DNA of 64,000 nt. It comes from Kitasatospora sp. NBC_00240. GTDB taxonomy: Bacteria > Actinomycetota > Actinomycetes > Streptomycetales > Streptomycetaceae. The number at the start of each line of letters is the position of its first letter. Within the stretch, counting starts at the first letter, position 1. Under the pieces are notes generated by a model. It saw only the letters and a program-made list of their open reading frames with translations. It was not told the origin of the DNA and did not search any database. The position numbers and the translations under genes were made by a program. Of the stretch, positions 46,213-54,629 are shown one piece after another. The DNA is taken from assembly GCF_026342405.1 (NCBI RefSeq), contig NZ_JAPEMU010000001.1:7006001-7070000 (forward strand). Reading direction: 5' to 3'.

Positions 46213-47049
46213 TCAGTGCTCCTTGACCACCACGGTGCCGGCGGGCTTGTCGTGCAGGCACTGCTGGAACGGCTTGTCCCAGAGCTGCCACAGCACGTTC
46301 ACCAGGGCGAACACGCTGCCCAGGCAGTAGACGGCCGACGGCAGCCCGTAGAGCGCGGCGCGGGTCCACAGGGCGTTGTCGGTCGGCCGCCCGCCGTGCT
46401 GCAGGGCCACCACCCGGATCCGCATCGCCTTCTTGCCCACGGTCTGCCCCTGCTGCGTGAGCAGCATGACGATCTCGTACCCGAAACCGGCCACCCCCAG
46501 CACCAGGTACATCACGAAGGAGTTGGCGCCGCCCAGCAGCAGGGCCAGCACCACGTAGGGGACCAGCAGGACGGCGAAGTCGATCAGCCGCGCCAGGAAG
46601 CGGTCGCCGGCCGAGGCCAGCGTGCGGGTGCCCGGCGTGGGCGGGCCGCCGTACGAGGCCGGCGGCGCGAGCCAGTGCGGCCAGCCCTGCTGCGCGCCGG
46701 GCGGCTGCCCGTACCCGGGCTGGGCGTAGGGCTGCTGGCCGTACGGTTGCTGCCCGTACCCGGGCTGGCCGCCGTAGGGCTGCTGCTCCGCGCCGTAGGG
46801 CGGCTGCCCGTACGCCGGCTGGTCCGCCCCGTACGGCGGCTGCTCGGCGCCGTAGGGCGGCTGCGGGGCGCCGTACCCGGGCCCGCCGGCGGGCGGGGCG
46901 GGCTGCTGCGGGTAGCCGTAGGGCTGTCCGGGCTGTCCGGGCTTTCCGTACGGGTCCTGGGCAGGCGGTTGCGGCCCGTACGGGGTCTGGCCGTAGGGGT
47001 TGTTCGGGTCGGACGGGTAGCCGTATCCCGGCGGGTTGTGAGTGCTCAT
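46213..47049 (-). CDS. RDD-family membrane protein with Tyr/Gln/Pro/Gly-rich N-terminal domain
   Basis: A 278-residue protein. Residues 1-145 are a low-complexity region built of short repeats such as QPPYGAEQPPYG and GYGQQPYGQQPYAQPGYG. The RDD domain (about 150-278) begins ASAGDRFLARLIDFAVLLVP and contains TVGKKAMRIRVV; it has two to three membrane helices (LLVPYVVLALLLGG; SFVMYLVLGVAGFG). RDD proteins are implicated in transport in some bacteria, but the role is unknown here. ATG 47049. No feature is supported in 45935-46212. Confidence 0.87.
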   Translation of the reverse strand: MSTHNPPGYGYPSDPNNPYGQTPYGPQPPAQDPYGKPGQPGQPYGYPQQPAPPAGGPGYGAPQPPYGAEQPPYGADQPAYGQPPYGAEQQPYGGQPGYGQQPYGQQPYAQPGYGQPPGAQQGWPHWLAPPASYGGPPTPGTRTLASAGDRFLARLIDFAVLLVPYVVLALLLGGANSFVMYLVLGVAGFGYEIVMLLTQQGQTVGKKAMRIRVVALQHGGRPTDNALWTRAALYGLPSAVYCLGSVFALVNVLWQLWDKPFQQCLHDKPAGTVVVKEH

Positions 47050-47253
47050 GCTCCCGGCTCAGTTCGTCGTTGACTGTCCGGCCCGTTCCAGTCCTGTCGG
47101 GCCTCCTCCGGAGCAGATCACGTCCATCGGCGCGTGAACAGTCCGGGTCGGTCCCGATCCGCTCGGACCGGCCCCGGGCGGGCCGGGGTCCCGAGCCGAT
47201 CCCGAGCCGATCCAGGGCCGGTCCGGGCCGCGCGGGCGGTCGGGCGGGTGGGC

Positions 47254-47706
47254 TCAGCTCCAGCGGTAACGGAGCTTCAGACGGTGGGTGACGAGGTCGA
47301 ACCTGGCCCGGTCGAGCGCGCAGGCCTCGCGGCGCATGCCCTCGTCGTGCACCCGCAGCACCCGCTCCAGCGAGACCCAGGAGTCGCGTCCGGTGCGGTC
47401 CCAGGGCCCGGCGCCGATCGGTACCCAGTCGCTGTCCGCGGTGTGCGCCTTGCTGGAGAGCATCACGGTGAGCAGCGTCCCGCCCGGCTCGCGGGCGACC
47501 ACCAGCACCGGGCGGTCCTTGCCCCGGCCGTCGTTCTCCTCGTACGGGACCCAGGTCCAGACGATTTCGCCCGGGTCCGGATCGCCGTCGTGGTCGGGCG
47601 CGTACTCGGTGCGGACCGGGCCGATCCGCGAAGGGTCGACCTCGCTGGTCGCGAAGGGGCCGTGGGAGCCCGGGGCCTGCTCGGATCGCTGCGTCAATTC
47701 GGCCAT
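47254..47706 (-). CDS. PemK/MazF-like protein without adjacent antitoxin
   Basis: A 150-residue protein whose residues about 45-150 match the PemK/MazF fold: GEIVWTWVPYEENDGRGKDR with PVLVVAREPGGTLLTVMLSS, then WVSLERVLRVHDEGM and a C-terminal helix. MazF-type toxins are ribosome-independent mRNA interferases; the usual catalytic Arg could be the one in GKDRPVLVV. The N-terminal 40 residues are an extra acidic extension. No small antitoxin ORF lies upstream on the same strand. It may be a domesticated, non-toxic member. Confidence 0.75.
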   Translation of the reverse strand: MAELTQRSEQAPGSHGPFATSEVDPSRIGPVRTEYAPDHDGDPDPGEIVWTWVPYEENDGRGKDRPVLVVAREPGGTLLTVMLSSKAHTADSDWVPIGAGPWDRTGRDSWVSLERVLRVHDEGMRREACALDRARFDLVTHRLKLRYRWS

Positions 47707-47794
47707 GCGCGCAGGCTAGTGACCGGCGGCGAGGTGATCAAGAGCGGTGGCGGCCCGATCGGTGCAGGGCGGTCCGGGGGGGCGCCGGGCGCGC

Positions 47795-48730
47795 TCAGGG
47801 CGCGCTCAGGGGCGCGAGAGCCCGCGCCGGCGGGCCCTCGTCCAGGTCCGGCGGCAGCGCCGTGCGCAGGGCGGCGGTGAAGGCCGCCACCGCGGGATGG
47901 GCGGCGGCGCCGCTGCGGAACGCCGTACGGGTACGGCGGCACATCCCCAGCCTGGTGAGCGTGACGCCGGCGAGCTGCTCCGGGGCGCCCAGCCGGGGCA
48001 CCAGGGCGACCCCCTGGCCGGCCGCCACCAGGGCCAGCACGGTGGCGAACTCGTCGACCTGGTGGCGCACCCGGGGCGTGAAGCCGGCCGCCTCGCAGGC
48101 CCTGGCGGCCATCGTCCGGCAGAGCGTGCCGGGAGTGCCCATGATCCACGGCGAGTCCCGCCAGCGGCCGACCGGATCCGGCCCGGCCGGCCGGGCGTCC
48201 GCCGGGGACGCCAGGTACATCGCCTCGCTGAACAGCGGCTCGGTGGCCAGCCCCGGCTCCTGGGGCGCGGGTACGAAGTCGTAGTCGTGCACCAGGGCCA
48301 CGTCCAGCTCGCCGGCCCGCAGCGCGTCGCCGACCCGGGCCGGGTCCATCTCGGCGACCATCGGCTCCAGCCCCGGGTGTTCACGGGCCAGCGCGACCAG
48401 CGCGCCGGGGATGATCGCCCGGGCGGCCGACGGGAAGGTGCCGATCCGCAGCGATCCGGCCAACCCCCGCCGGGCGTCGGCCAGTTCGGCGCCGGCCAGT
48501 TCCAGTCGTTCCAGCACCGCCTCGGCGTGGCGGACCAGGTTCCGACCCGCCGGCGTCAGCGCGACCCGCCGCCCGGTGCGCTCCAGCAGCGGCACCCCGG
48601 CCTCCCGCTCCAGGACCGACAACTGCTGCGAGACCGCGGACGGACTGAAGGCGAGCGCCTCCGCCACCGCGGCGATGGTGCCCCGGTGGGCGAGTTCCCT
48701 GAGCAGGCGCAGGCGCCGGACATCGAGCAT
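47795..48730 (-). CDS. LysR-family transcriptional regulator
   Basis: A 311-residue LysR regulator. The HTH reads LDVRRLRLLRELAHRGTIAA with VAEALAFSPSAVSQQLSVLE, and the co-inducer-binding domain follows (SLRIGTFPSAARAIIPGALV; LDVALVHDYDFVP; AGQGVALVPRLG). ATG 48730 is 72 bases from the divergent DapA-like gene, so that gene is its likely target. Confidence 0.94.
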   Translation of the reverse strand: MLDVRRLRLLRELAHRGTIAAVAEALAFSPSAVSQQLSVLEREAGVPLLERTGRRVALTPAGRNLVRHAEAVLERLELAGAELADARRGLAGSLRIGTFPSAARAIIPGALVALAREHPGLEPMVAEMDPARVGDALRAGELDVALVHDYDFVPAPQEPGLATEPLFSEAMYLASPADARPAGPDPVGRWRDSPWIMGTPGTLCRTMAARACEAAGFTPRVRHQVDEFATVLALVAAGQGVALVPRLGAPEQLAGVTLTRLGMCRRTRTAFRSGAAAHPAVAAFTAALRTALPPDLDEGPPARALAPLSAP

Positions 48731-48802
48731 CGGTTCAGCTTACGGTTGTCGGCGGCAATATGAACTGGACCTGGCGGTCAGGTGCGGGCGAGGCTGATCA
48801 CC

Positions 48803-49705
48803 ATGAACCAGCACATCCCGCTGACGGGGATCTTCGTCCCCCTCGTCACGCCCTTCGCCGCCGACGGCACGGTCGCCCGGCCGGCCCTGGAGGCCCTGGC
48901 GCACAGCCTCCTGGACGAGGGCGTCGCCGGCCTGGCCGCCCTCGGCACCACCGCCGAGGCGGGCGCCCTGGACGAGACCGAGCGGCGCACCGTCGTCGAG
49001 GTGGTCGCCGCGGTCTGCCGCGAACGCGGCGCCACCCTGCTCGTCGGCACCGGCGGCGCCGGCACCCGGGGCGCCGCCGAGGCCCTGCTTGCCCTCGGCA
49101 AGGACACTCCGCAGGCGGCGGCCGCGATGGTGACCGTCCCGGCGTTCTCCCGCCCCGGCGAGGCCGGCGTGATCGCGCACTTCCGCCGCCTCGCCGAGGC
49201 CAGCCCCGTCCCGCTGGTCGTCTACCACATCCCGTACCGCACCGGGCAGCAGCTGAGCGCCGCCGCCCTGCTGGAGCTGGCCGCCGTACCCGGCATCGCC
49301 GGGGTGAAGTACGCCGTCGGCGGCATCGACCAGGACACCGTCGAACTGCTCGGCTCCGCCCCCGCCGGCTTCGCCGTCCTGGCCGGGGACGACGCCTTCC
49401 TCTCCCCGCTGCTCGCGCTCGGCGCCGCCGGCGGGATCCTGGCCTCGGCGCACCTCGCCACCACCCGCTTCGTCGAACTCGCCGCCGCCTGGCAGGCCGG
49501 CGAAGCAGCCCGCGCCCGCGTCCTCGGCCACCAGCTCGCGGCCCTCGCCAAGGCCGCCTTCGCCGGCCCCAACCCGACGGTGATCAAGGCCGCGCTGCAC
49601 GCCCAGGGCCGGATCCCCACCCCGGACGTCCGGCTTCCGCTGCTGCCCGCCGGCCCGGTCGAGACCGCCGTCGCCCTGGCCGGAGCGGACCGCCTGACCC
49701 GGTGA
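48803..49705 (+). CDS. DapA/NanA-superfamily aldolase or lyase
   Basis: A 300-residue member of the dihydrodipicolinate synthase superfamily. The beginning ITGIFVPLVTPFAADGTVAR-like strand and LGTTAEAGALDETER correspond to the GTTGE motif, with Ala in place of the second Gly. The Schiff-base Lys169 is in GIAGVKYAVGG, and Tyr141 in VVYHIPYRTGQQ. ATG 48803; an in-frame GTG at 48782 is an alternative. It could be a true dapA, since asd follows 116 bases downstream, or a catabolic lyase controlled by the divergent LysR gene. The latter is favoured by the LysR pairing and altered motif. Confidence 0.85.
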   Translation: MNQHIPLTGIFVPLVTPFAADGTVARPALEALAHSLLDEGVAGLAALGTTAEAGALDETERRTVVEVVAAVCRERGATLLVGTGGAGTRGAAEALLALGKDTPQAAAAMVTVPAFSRPGEAGVIAHFRRLAEASPVPLVVYHIPYRTGQQLSAAALLELAAVPGIAGVKYAVGGIDQDTVELLGSAPAGFAVLAGDDAFLSPLLALGAAGGILASAHLATTRFVELAAAWQAGEAARARVLGHQLAALAKAAFAGPNPTVIKAALHAQGRIPTPDVRLPLLPAGPVETAVALAGADRLTR

Positions 49706-49821
49706 CGACGCCGCCCGCCGTTCACACCTTGGAATGCCTGGCGGCCCCGGCCGGGGTACAGGGCATGATGGGCAGAGTGCGGCTGTGATCAGCAGGAACA
49801 TCCAGATGGAGGAGTAGTCGG

Positions 49822-50847
49822 ATGAGGATCGGCATTGTTGGGGCCACCGGCCAGGTAGGCGCCGTGGTGCGCGGCATCCTGGCAGAGCGCTCGTTCCCGG
49901 TGGAGCAGCTGCGGCTGTTCGCATCGGCCCGTTCGGCCGGGCGCACGCTGCCCTGGCAGGACACCGAGATCACCGTCGAGGACGCGGCCACGGCCGACTA
50001 CAGCGGCCTGGACATCGTGATCTTCTCGGCCGGCGGCTCCACCTCCAAGGAGCTGGCCCCCAAGGTGGCGGCGGCCGGCGCCGTCGTCATCGACAACTCC
50101 TCGGCCTGGCGCCGCGACCCCGAGGTCCCGCTGGTGGTCTCCGAGGTCAACCCGGAGGCGATCGCCAACCGCCCCAAGGGCATCATCGCCAACCCGAACT
50201 GCACCACCATGGCCGCCATGCCCGTGCTGCGCCCGCTGCACGAGGAGGCGGGGCTGACCGCCCTGGTCGCCACCACCTACCAGGCCGTCTCCGGCTCCGG
50301 CCTGGCCGGCGTCGCCGAGCTGCACACCCAGGCGAGCAAGGTCGTCGGCGAGGCCGACCGCCTCACCCACGACGGCGAGGCCGTCGAGTTCCCCGAGCCG
50401 AACGTCTACCAGCGTCCGATCGCCTTCAACGTGGTGCCGCTGGCCGGCAACCTGGTGGACGACGGCTCCTTCGAGACCGACGAGGAGCAGAAGCTCCGCA
50501 ACGAGTCCCGCAAGATCCTCGGCATCCCCGAGCTCAAGGTCTCCGGCACCTGCGTCCGGGTCCCGGTCTTCTCCGGCCACTCCCTGCAGATCAACGCCCG
50601 CTTCGCCGGCCCGATCAGCGTCGAGCGCGCCTACGAGCTGCTGAAGGACGCCCCCGGCGTGGAGCTCTCCGAGATCCCCACCCCGCTGCAGGCCGCCGGC
50701 AAGGACGCCTCCTACGTGGGCCGGATCCGGGTGGACGAGACCGTCGACAACGGCCTCGCCCTCTTCCTCTCCAACGACAACCTGCGCAAGGGCGCGGCCC
50801 TCAACGCCGTGCAGATCGCCGAGCTGGTCGCGGCCGAGCTGGGCTGA
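49822..50847 (+). CDS. asd: Aspartate-semialdehyde dehydrogenase
   Basis: A 341-residue NADP-dependent enzyme that makes aspartate semialdehyde from aspartyl phosphate, for lysine, methionine and threonine synthesis and for diaminopimelate in the cell wall. The Rossmann start is MRIGIVGATGQVGAVV; catalytic Cys127 is in IIANPNCTTMAAM; the C-terminal SGTCVRVPVFSGHSLQIN carries the active-site Arg/His region. GGAGGAG precedes ATG 49822. The preceding gene is DapA-like. No aspartokinase gene is visible here. It ends before a bidirectional hairpin at 50897-50926. Confidence 0.96.
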   Translation: MRIGIVGATGQVGAVVRGILAERSFPVEQLRLFASARSAGRTLPWQDTEITVEDAATADYSGLDIVIFSAGGSTSKELAPKVAAAGAVVIDNSSAWRRDPEVPLVVSEVNPEAIANRPKGIIANPNCTTMAAMPVLRPLHEEAGLTALVATTYQAVSGSGLAGVAELHTQASKVVGEADRLTHDGEAVEFPEPNVYQRPIAFNVVPLAGNLVDDGSFETDEEQKLRNESRKILGIPELKVSGTCVRVPVFSGHSLQINARFAGPISVERAYELLKDAPGVELSEIPTPLQAAGKDASYVGRIRVDETVDNGLALFLSNDNLRKGAALNAVQIAELVAAELG

Positions 50848-50896
50848 GTCCGCCGGCGGGCGCCCGCCGTACGGCGGCCGACCGACGCCGGCCGAC

Positions 50897-50926
50897 GCCG
50901 GCCCCGGGATCCGTTCCGGGGCCGGC
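50897..50926. terminator. Bidirectional terminator after asd
   Basis: An 11-bp stem, GCCGGCCCCGG (50897-50907) with CCGGGGCCGGC (50916-50926), between converging genes. Confidence 0.8.
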
Positions 50927-50935
50927 ATCGTGCTG

Positions 50936-51412
50936 TCACGGGCGGCCCACGCCCGCTGCCCGGGCTGCCCGGACCGTCCGGCCCGGCCCGGGTACCGCCG
51001 GCGCGGCCGGAAGCAGCAGCTCGCACCAGACGGTCTTGCCGCCGTCGTCCGGTCGCGCGCCCCAACGCTCCGCCAGGGCGGCGACCATGAGCATCCCGCG
51101 ACCGGACTCGGCGAACAGCTCGGAGGCTCCCGCGACCAGCCGGGGCAGCGACGAGCCGGTGTCGGAGACCTCGATCAGGACCCGGGTCCCGTCCGGGGCG
51201 AAGCGCACCCTGGCGGACAGCGGGCCAGGGGCGTGCCGGACCGCGTTGGCGACCAGTTCGGACACCACGCACAGCAGGTCGTCCAGCCCCTCGCCGCCGA
51301 CTCCCCAGGACGTCGCGGCTGCGGCGACCGCGGTCCTGGCGGCGCCGACGCACGCCGTCGTGGGGCTGTCCGCCGCCAGTCGCCAGGCGCGGACCGCCCG
51401 CGGCCCGGTCAC
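50936..51412 (-). CDS. RsbW-like ATP-binding protein (GHKL ATPase)
   Basis: A 158-residue histidine-kinase-like ATPase of the anti-sigma-factor/regulator type common in streptomycetes. The N box is LLCVVSELVANAVRHAPGPL and the G1 box VLIEVSDTGSSLPRL; AESGRGMLMVAALAERWGAR is the G2 lid; KTVWCELLLP ends the domain. GTG 51412 has GGAG seven bases upstream and overlaps the stop of the resolvase-like gene (GTGA). It may sequester a sigma factor or act on a DUF397/HTH partner; target unknown. Confidence 0.9.
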   Translation of the reverse strand: MTGPRAVRAWRLAADSPTTACVGAARTAVAAAATSWGVGGEGLDDLLCVVSELVANAVRHAPGPLSARVRFAPDGTRVLIEVSDTGSSLPRLVAGASELFAESGRGMLMVAALAERWGARPDDGGKTVWCELLLPAAPAVPGPGRTVRAARAAGVGRP

Positions 51413-51807
51413 CGTCCGACTCCGACGGCCGGGCCCGACCCGGCCGGCCGGGGAAGCGGCTGGTTGATGGTGCCGAGTGCCACACCCCGGTCGGCGAGCA
51501 GGGCCGTCAGCCGCGCCCAGGCCCGAGGCGTATCGGTCAGCATGAGCCGGCTCGACGTGACCACACCGCCGATCCGGCGGTCGCCGATCAGCCCGGTGAT
51601 CTCCCGCCAGCCGGAACGCCGGTCCAGCGGGGTGGAGATATCGGGGTCGGTGACCACGGCGGCCACAGTCCAACCGTCGGAATGCACCCGGCGTTCGCAC
51701 CAGGCGGTGTAGAGGTCTCTCGACGCGGGACCGTCGCCGGAGCAGATGTAGAGGGCCGCTGAGGTGCTGGGCATTGCGGGCATGGCGGGAACTCCTGGGG
51801 TACGCAC
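51409..51807 (-). CDS. Degenerate serine-recombinase-like (resolvase N-domain) protein
   Basis: A 132-residue protein from about 51807. The stretch ALYICSGDGPASRDLYTAWC, then TDPDISTPLDRRSGWREITG and LIGDRRIGGVVTSSRLMLTD follow the order of a resolvase catalytic domain (Y-x-R-x-S start, then D-x-x-R-P-G-x-x-x-x, then the V/I-x-x-x-x-R strand). The catalytic Ser position is not clearly kept, so it is probably a regulator or relic rather than a recombinase. It overlaps and is coupled to the ATPase gene. Confidence 0.6.
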   Translation of the reverse strand: MRTPGVPAMPAMPSTSAALYICSGDGPASRDLYTAWCERRVHSDGWTVAAVVTDPDISTPLDRRSGWREITGLIGDRRIGGVVTSSRLMLTDTPRAWARLTALLADRGVALGTINQPLPRPAGSGPAVGVGR

Positions 51808-52042
51808 GATCGGGGTGCCTGTCGGGACATGCGCCGAGGGGGCGCCCGGGCAGCCGACGACAGCGCCACCCGGCCCTGCGCGCTGGTCCGCTCGTGCGGT
51901 GCGCGGCCCCGGTCGGCTTCATCCAGTCAACGACCTTGCGGCGTCGGCCGGTCAGGAAAACTCCCGACTCGGCAGGTACGGCCGACCGGAAAACTTGACT
52001 CTCCGATTGCGCGACCCCAGGCATCCGCGGTGAGCGCCGGGC

Positions 52043-52048
52043 TACGTT
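52043..52048 (+). promoter_or_regulatory. -10 box for a probably leaderless HTH-TPR transcript
   Basis: TACGTT at 52043-52048 ends only six bases before ATG 52055, the spacing expected when RNA starts at the start codon. No ribosome site is visible. Confidence 0.5.
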
Positions 52049-52054
52049 GGGCGC

Positions 52055-53317
52055 ATGGGGTGCAACCTCGCTCTGCGCCGTCAGATGGATGATCGGCGGC
52101 TGACACAGTCTGAACTGGCCCACCTGGTCAACGTCGAGATCGGCGCCCTCACCGGGAGTCCCGGCACGGTGTCAGAGCGGACGGTCTACAACTGGCTCAC
52201 CGGCCGGACTCGTTGGCCTCCGGCCAAGATCCGCTCAGCGCTTGGTGCCGTCTTCGGGTGTACTGGTCCGGACCTCGGATTCATCCGGCCCGGCACGGCC
52301 GGCACCGCAACATCGGAGGGCGCCGTGAGACGACGACAATTCATCGCCGCCGTGGGCGGCACCACTCTGGCCATGGCCGCGCCGTCCGCAGGGCTGCCCC
52401 GTCGGATCGGCTCGGGCGACATCGGGCAACTGAACGCCCGCTTCGCCAAGGTGATCGCGAGTGACCACCAGTACGGGGGCCGCCGCAGCATCGAGAGTCG
52501 TGCCGCCGCTCTGGCCGACGAGGCCATGGAGCTCCAACGGCACGGCACCGCGAGCCAGCGCGTCCGGTCCGGTCTCTACGCCTGTGCTGCGTCCTTCATG
52601 TCGAGCGCGATGTGGGCCGCGATCGACGGCCGCCGGTTCGCCGCCGCCCAGCAGCACCTCGAACGCGCCGCCGGGCTCGCCGCGATGTCCGGGGACGCGG
52701 CGATCCAGTTCCGCATCTGGTCCCATGCCGGGAGCCTTTACCGGCACCTGGGCCGGCCGGCCGACGCGCTCGCGGCCAACGACGTGGCGCGAAACCTTCC
52801 GATCGCCCGTCGAGACCCGCTGTTCGCATCACTCGGTCATGCCCGCCACGCCGCCATCCACGGGCTCACCGGCGATGCGAACGCCGTCCGGCGCTCGGTG
52901 GGCCGGGCCCAGGACGCGCTCGACCGGGCGGACTTGGAGGTCACCCGCCCCTTCTGGATCACCGCCCACTACGACCAGGCTGAACTCGACTCGCTCGCAC
53001 TCGCCGCGAGTCTGTCCCTGGGACGGTACGAGGACGCCGAGGCCCATGCCCACCGCAGTCTCGCCCTGCTCCGCCCCCACATGCAGCGGAGCCGGGCGAT
53101 CACCAGCGCTCGGCTGGCCCGCGCCCAACTGGGTCAGGGCGACCTCGAACCGGCTGTCGCCACCGCGATGGAGATCCCACCGGACCTCTCGGTCCATCCC
53201 AGGGTCGCCGGGATGCTCGACCGGTTCGGTGCGAGTCTGCGTACTGTCGGTAGTGACAGTCGGGCCGCCCGGATCTGGACCGACTACAGCCACGACAAGG
53301 GGAGGTCCACCGCGTGA
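52055..53317 (+). CDS. HTH-TPR regulator with an internal twin-arginine-like motif
   Basis: A 420-residue protein. Residues about 1-75 form an XRE-type HTH (ALRRQMDDRRLTQSELAHLV; SERTVYNWLTGRTRWPPAKI). Residues about 90-115 read RRRQFIAAVGGTTLAMAAPS, which looks like a Tat signal although it lies in the middle of the protein; this is commonly seen in streptomycete HTH-TPR regulators and may be structural. The remainder is TPR-like helices (SGLYACAASFMSSAMWAAID; FAAAQQHLERAAGLAAMSGD; ARHAAIHGLTGDANAVRRSV). Its stop overlaps the start of the following GNAT gene. Confidence 0.85.
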   Translation: MGCNLALRRQMDDRRLTQSELAHLVNVEIGALTGSPGTVSERTVYNWLTGRTRWPPAKIRSALGAVFGCTGPDLGFIRPGTAGTATSEGAVRRRQFIAAVGGTTLAMAAPSAGLPRRIGSGDIGQLNARFAKVIASDHQYGGRRSIESRAAALADEAMELQRHGTASQRVRSGLYACAASFMSSAMWAAIDGRRFAAAQQHLERAAGLAAMSGDAAIQFRIWSHAGSLYRHLGRPADALAANDVARNLPIARRDPLFASLGHARHAAIHGLTGDANAVRRSVGRAQDALDRADLEVTRPFWITAHYDQAELDSLALAASLSLGRYEDAEAHAHRSLALLRPHMQRSRAITSARLARAQLGQGDLEPAVATAMEIPPDLSVHPRVAGMLDRFGASLRTVGSDSRAARIWTDYSHDKGRSTA

Positions 53318-53862
53318 CCGGCAGCCTCGAACTACGCCACTTCCAGCAGATCGCCCCAGCCCGACAGGCACTGATCGACACCTACGCGGACGTCCGGGCG
53401 CCGCTGCTGCACCTGCCGAACTACGCCGTGCCGACCTTCGCCGAGCGACTGGACCGGCATGCGGGCGAGCCCGGCTGGGGTGTCGTCATCGGCTATGCGG
53501 ACGGCGAGCCGGTGGGCTACGCCTACGCGAACACCCTGGCCGTGGCCGACCGATGGTGGACGCGGATGGCGGAACCGCTCCCTGACGGATTCACGGACAT
53601 CCCGACCGCCGCGCTCAAGGAGATCGGCGTCCGCGGGCCCTGGCGCGGCACCGGACTTGCGCGGCGCATCCACGACGAACTCCTTGCCCGTCGAGGGGAG
53701 GAACGAGTGACCCTGCTGGTCAACCCGTCCGCCGGGGACGGCAAGGTGCAGGCCCTGTACGGCTCCTGGGGCTACCGGGACTTCAACGCCCAACAGCCCT
53801 CACCGGAGGCGCCACGCCTTACCGCGATGATCCGCCGTATCCGGGAGGAAGGGCAGCGATGA
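53314..53862 (+). CDS. GNAT-family N-acetyltransferase
   Basis: A 182-residue acetyltransferase; GTG 53314 overlaps the stop of the HTH-TPR regulator gene. GNAT blocks include LKEIGVRGPWRGTGLARRIH (RGTGLA acetyl-CoA loop) and VTLLVNPSAGDGKVQALYGS with WGYRDF. Co-translation with a TPR-type regulator is a frequent streptomycete arrangement. The substrate is unknown. Confidence 0.9.
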   Translation: MTGSLELRHFQQIAPARQALIDTYADVRAPLLHLPNYAVPTFAERLDRHAGEPGWGVVIGYADGEPVGYAYANTLAVADRWWTRMAEPLPDGFTDIPTAALKEIGVRGPWRGTGLARRIHDELLARRGEERVTLLVNPSAGDGKVQALYGSWGYRDFNAQQPSPEAPRLTAMIRRIREEGQR

Positions 53863-53917
53863 GGCCGGCCGCACCTACCCGGCGGCCCCGCCGTTCCAGG
53901 CCGGAATCGGAGACCCG

Positions 53918-54319
53918 ATGAGACCCCCCGAGCACGGCGCCTGGCTTCGCCGGGGCATCAGCCGCGACGGCGGGCCGCTGGTGGAACGGGAGCACGTCGT
54001 CTGGCTGCAGGCGGGGGAGTACTACGCGGACAGCCGGGGGTTCGCCGGGGTCACCTCGTACGACGGCGGGCTGGTCACCTTCCACCACCAGGTGGGGGAG
54101 CCCGGACACGACCAAGGGGTGCTCCGGCGGGACGGCGAGAACCTGGTGGAGACCGGGACCAACCCGGACGGCGGCACCTTCCGCGAGGTGTGGACCCCGC
54201 TGCCGGACAGCGCGGGGCCGGCGGGCTCCTGGCGGGCGGGCGACTGCCAGGTCGTACGCGTCGGGGTGCACATCGTGCACGTGGACGGCGCCGGGGGCGG
54301 CTACCTGTGGGGACGCTGA
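53918..54319 (+). CDS. Conserved hypothetical beta-rich protein
   Basis: A 133-residue protein starting at ATG 53918 with no recognised motif. It reads as a series of short strands (MRPPEHGAWLRRGISRDGG; EHVVWLQAGEYYADSRGFAG; CQVVRVGVHIVHVDGAGGG), compatible with a small beta-barrel, possibly lipocalin/THAP4-like. A short hairpin follows (54324-54341). The function is unknown. Confidence 0.7.
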   Translation: MRPPEHGAWLRRGISRDGGPLVEREHVVWLQAGEYYADSRGFAGVTSYDGGLVTFHHQVGEPGHDQGVLRRDGENLVETGTNPDGGTFREVWTPLPDSAGPAGSWRAGDCQVVRVGVHIVHVDGAGGGYLWGR

Positions 54320-54323
54320 GGCA

Positions 54324-54341
54324 CTCCGGCGTGCGCCGGAG
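54324..54341. terminator. Short terminator-like hairpin
   Basis: CTCCGGC (54324-54330) with GCCGGAG (54335-54341), five bases after the hypothetical gene. The remaining bases to 54629 contain no gene that I can support. Confidence 0.55.
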
Positions 54342-54629
54342 CTGTGCGCCGTGCCGGTACGCGGGGCGCGGGCGGGCGGGGCGGGGCGTGGACGGCGGAG
54401 GTTCACCGTCCGAAGCCTGGGTAAAGGAGTCCCCAACGATCGGGCGGGCAGGGGCGCGGCCGGTCGGGGCGATCGGCGTGGTTCGGGGTACCCGGGCCGG
54501 GCCGGTCGGGCAGACTGCTCCCTACGCCGCGCGCCGGGCCCGCTGCCCGAGCGCTGGGCGGACCGCGCCCGCCAGGTGCTGCCGGCCCGGCGGCGCCGTA
54601 CCCGGGGCCGACCGGAAAGAGGTGCGGAC

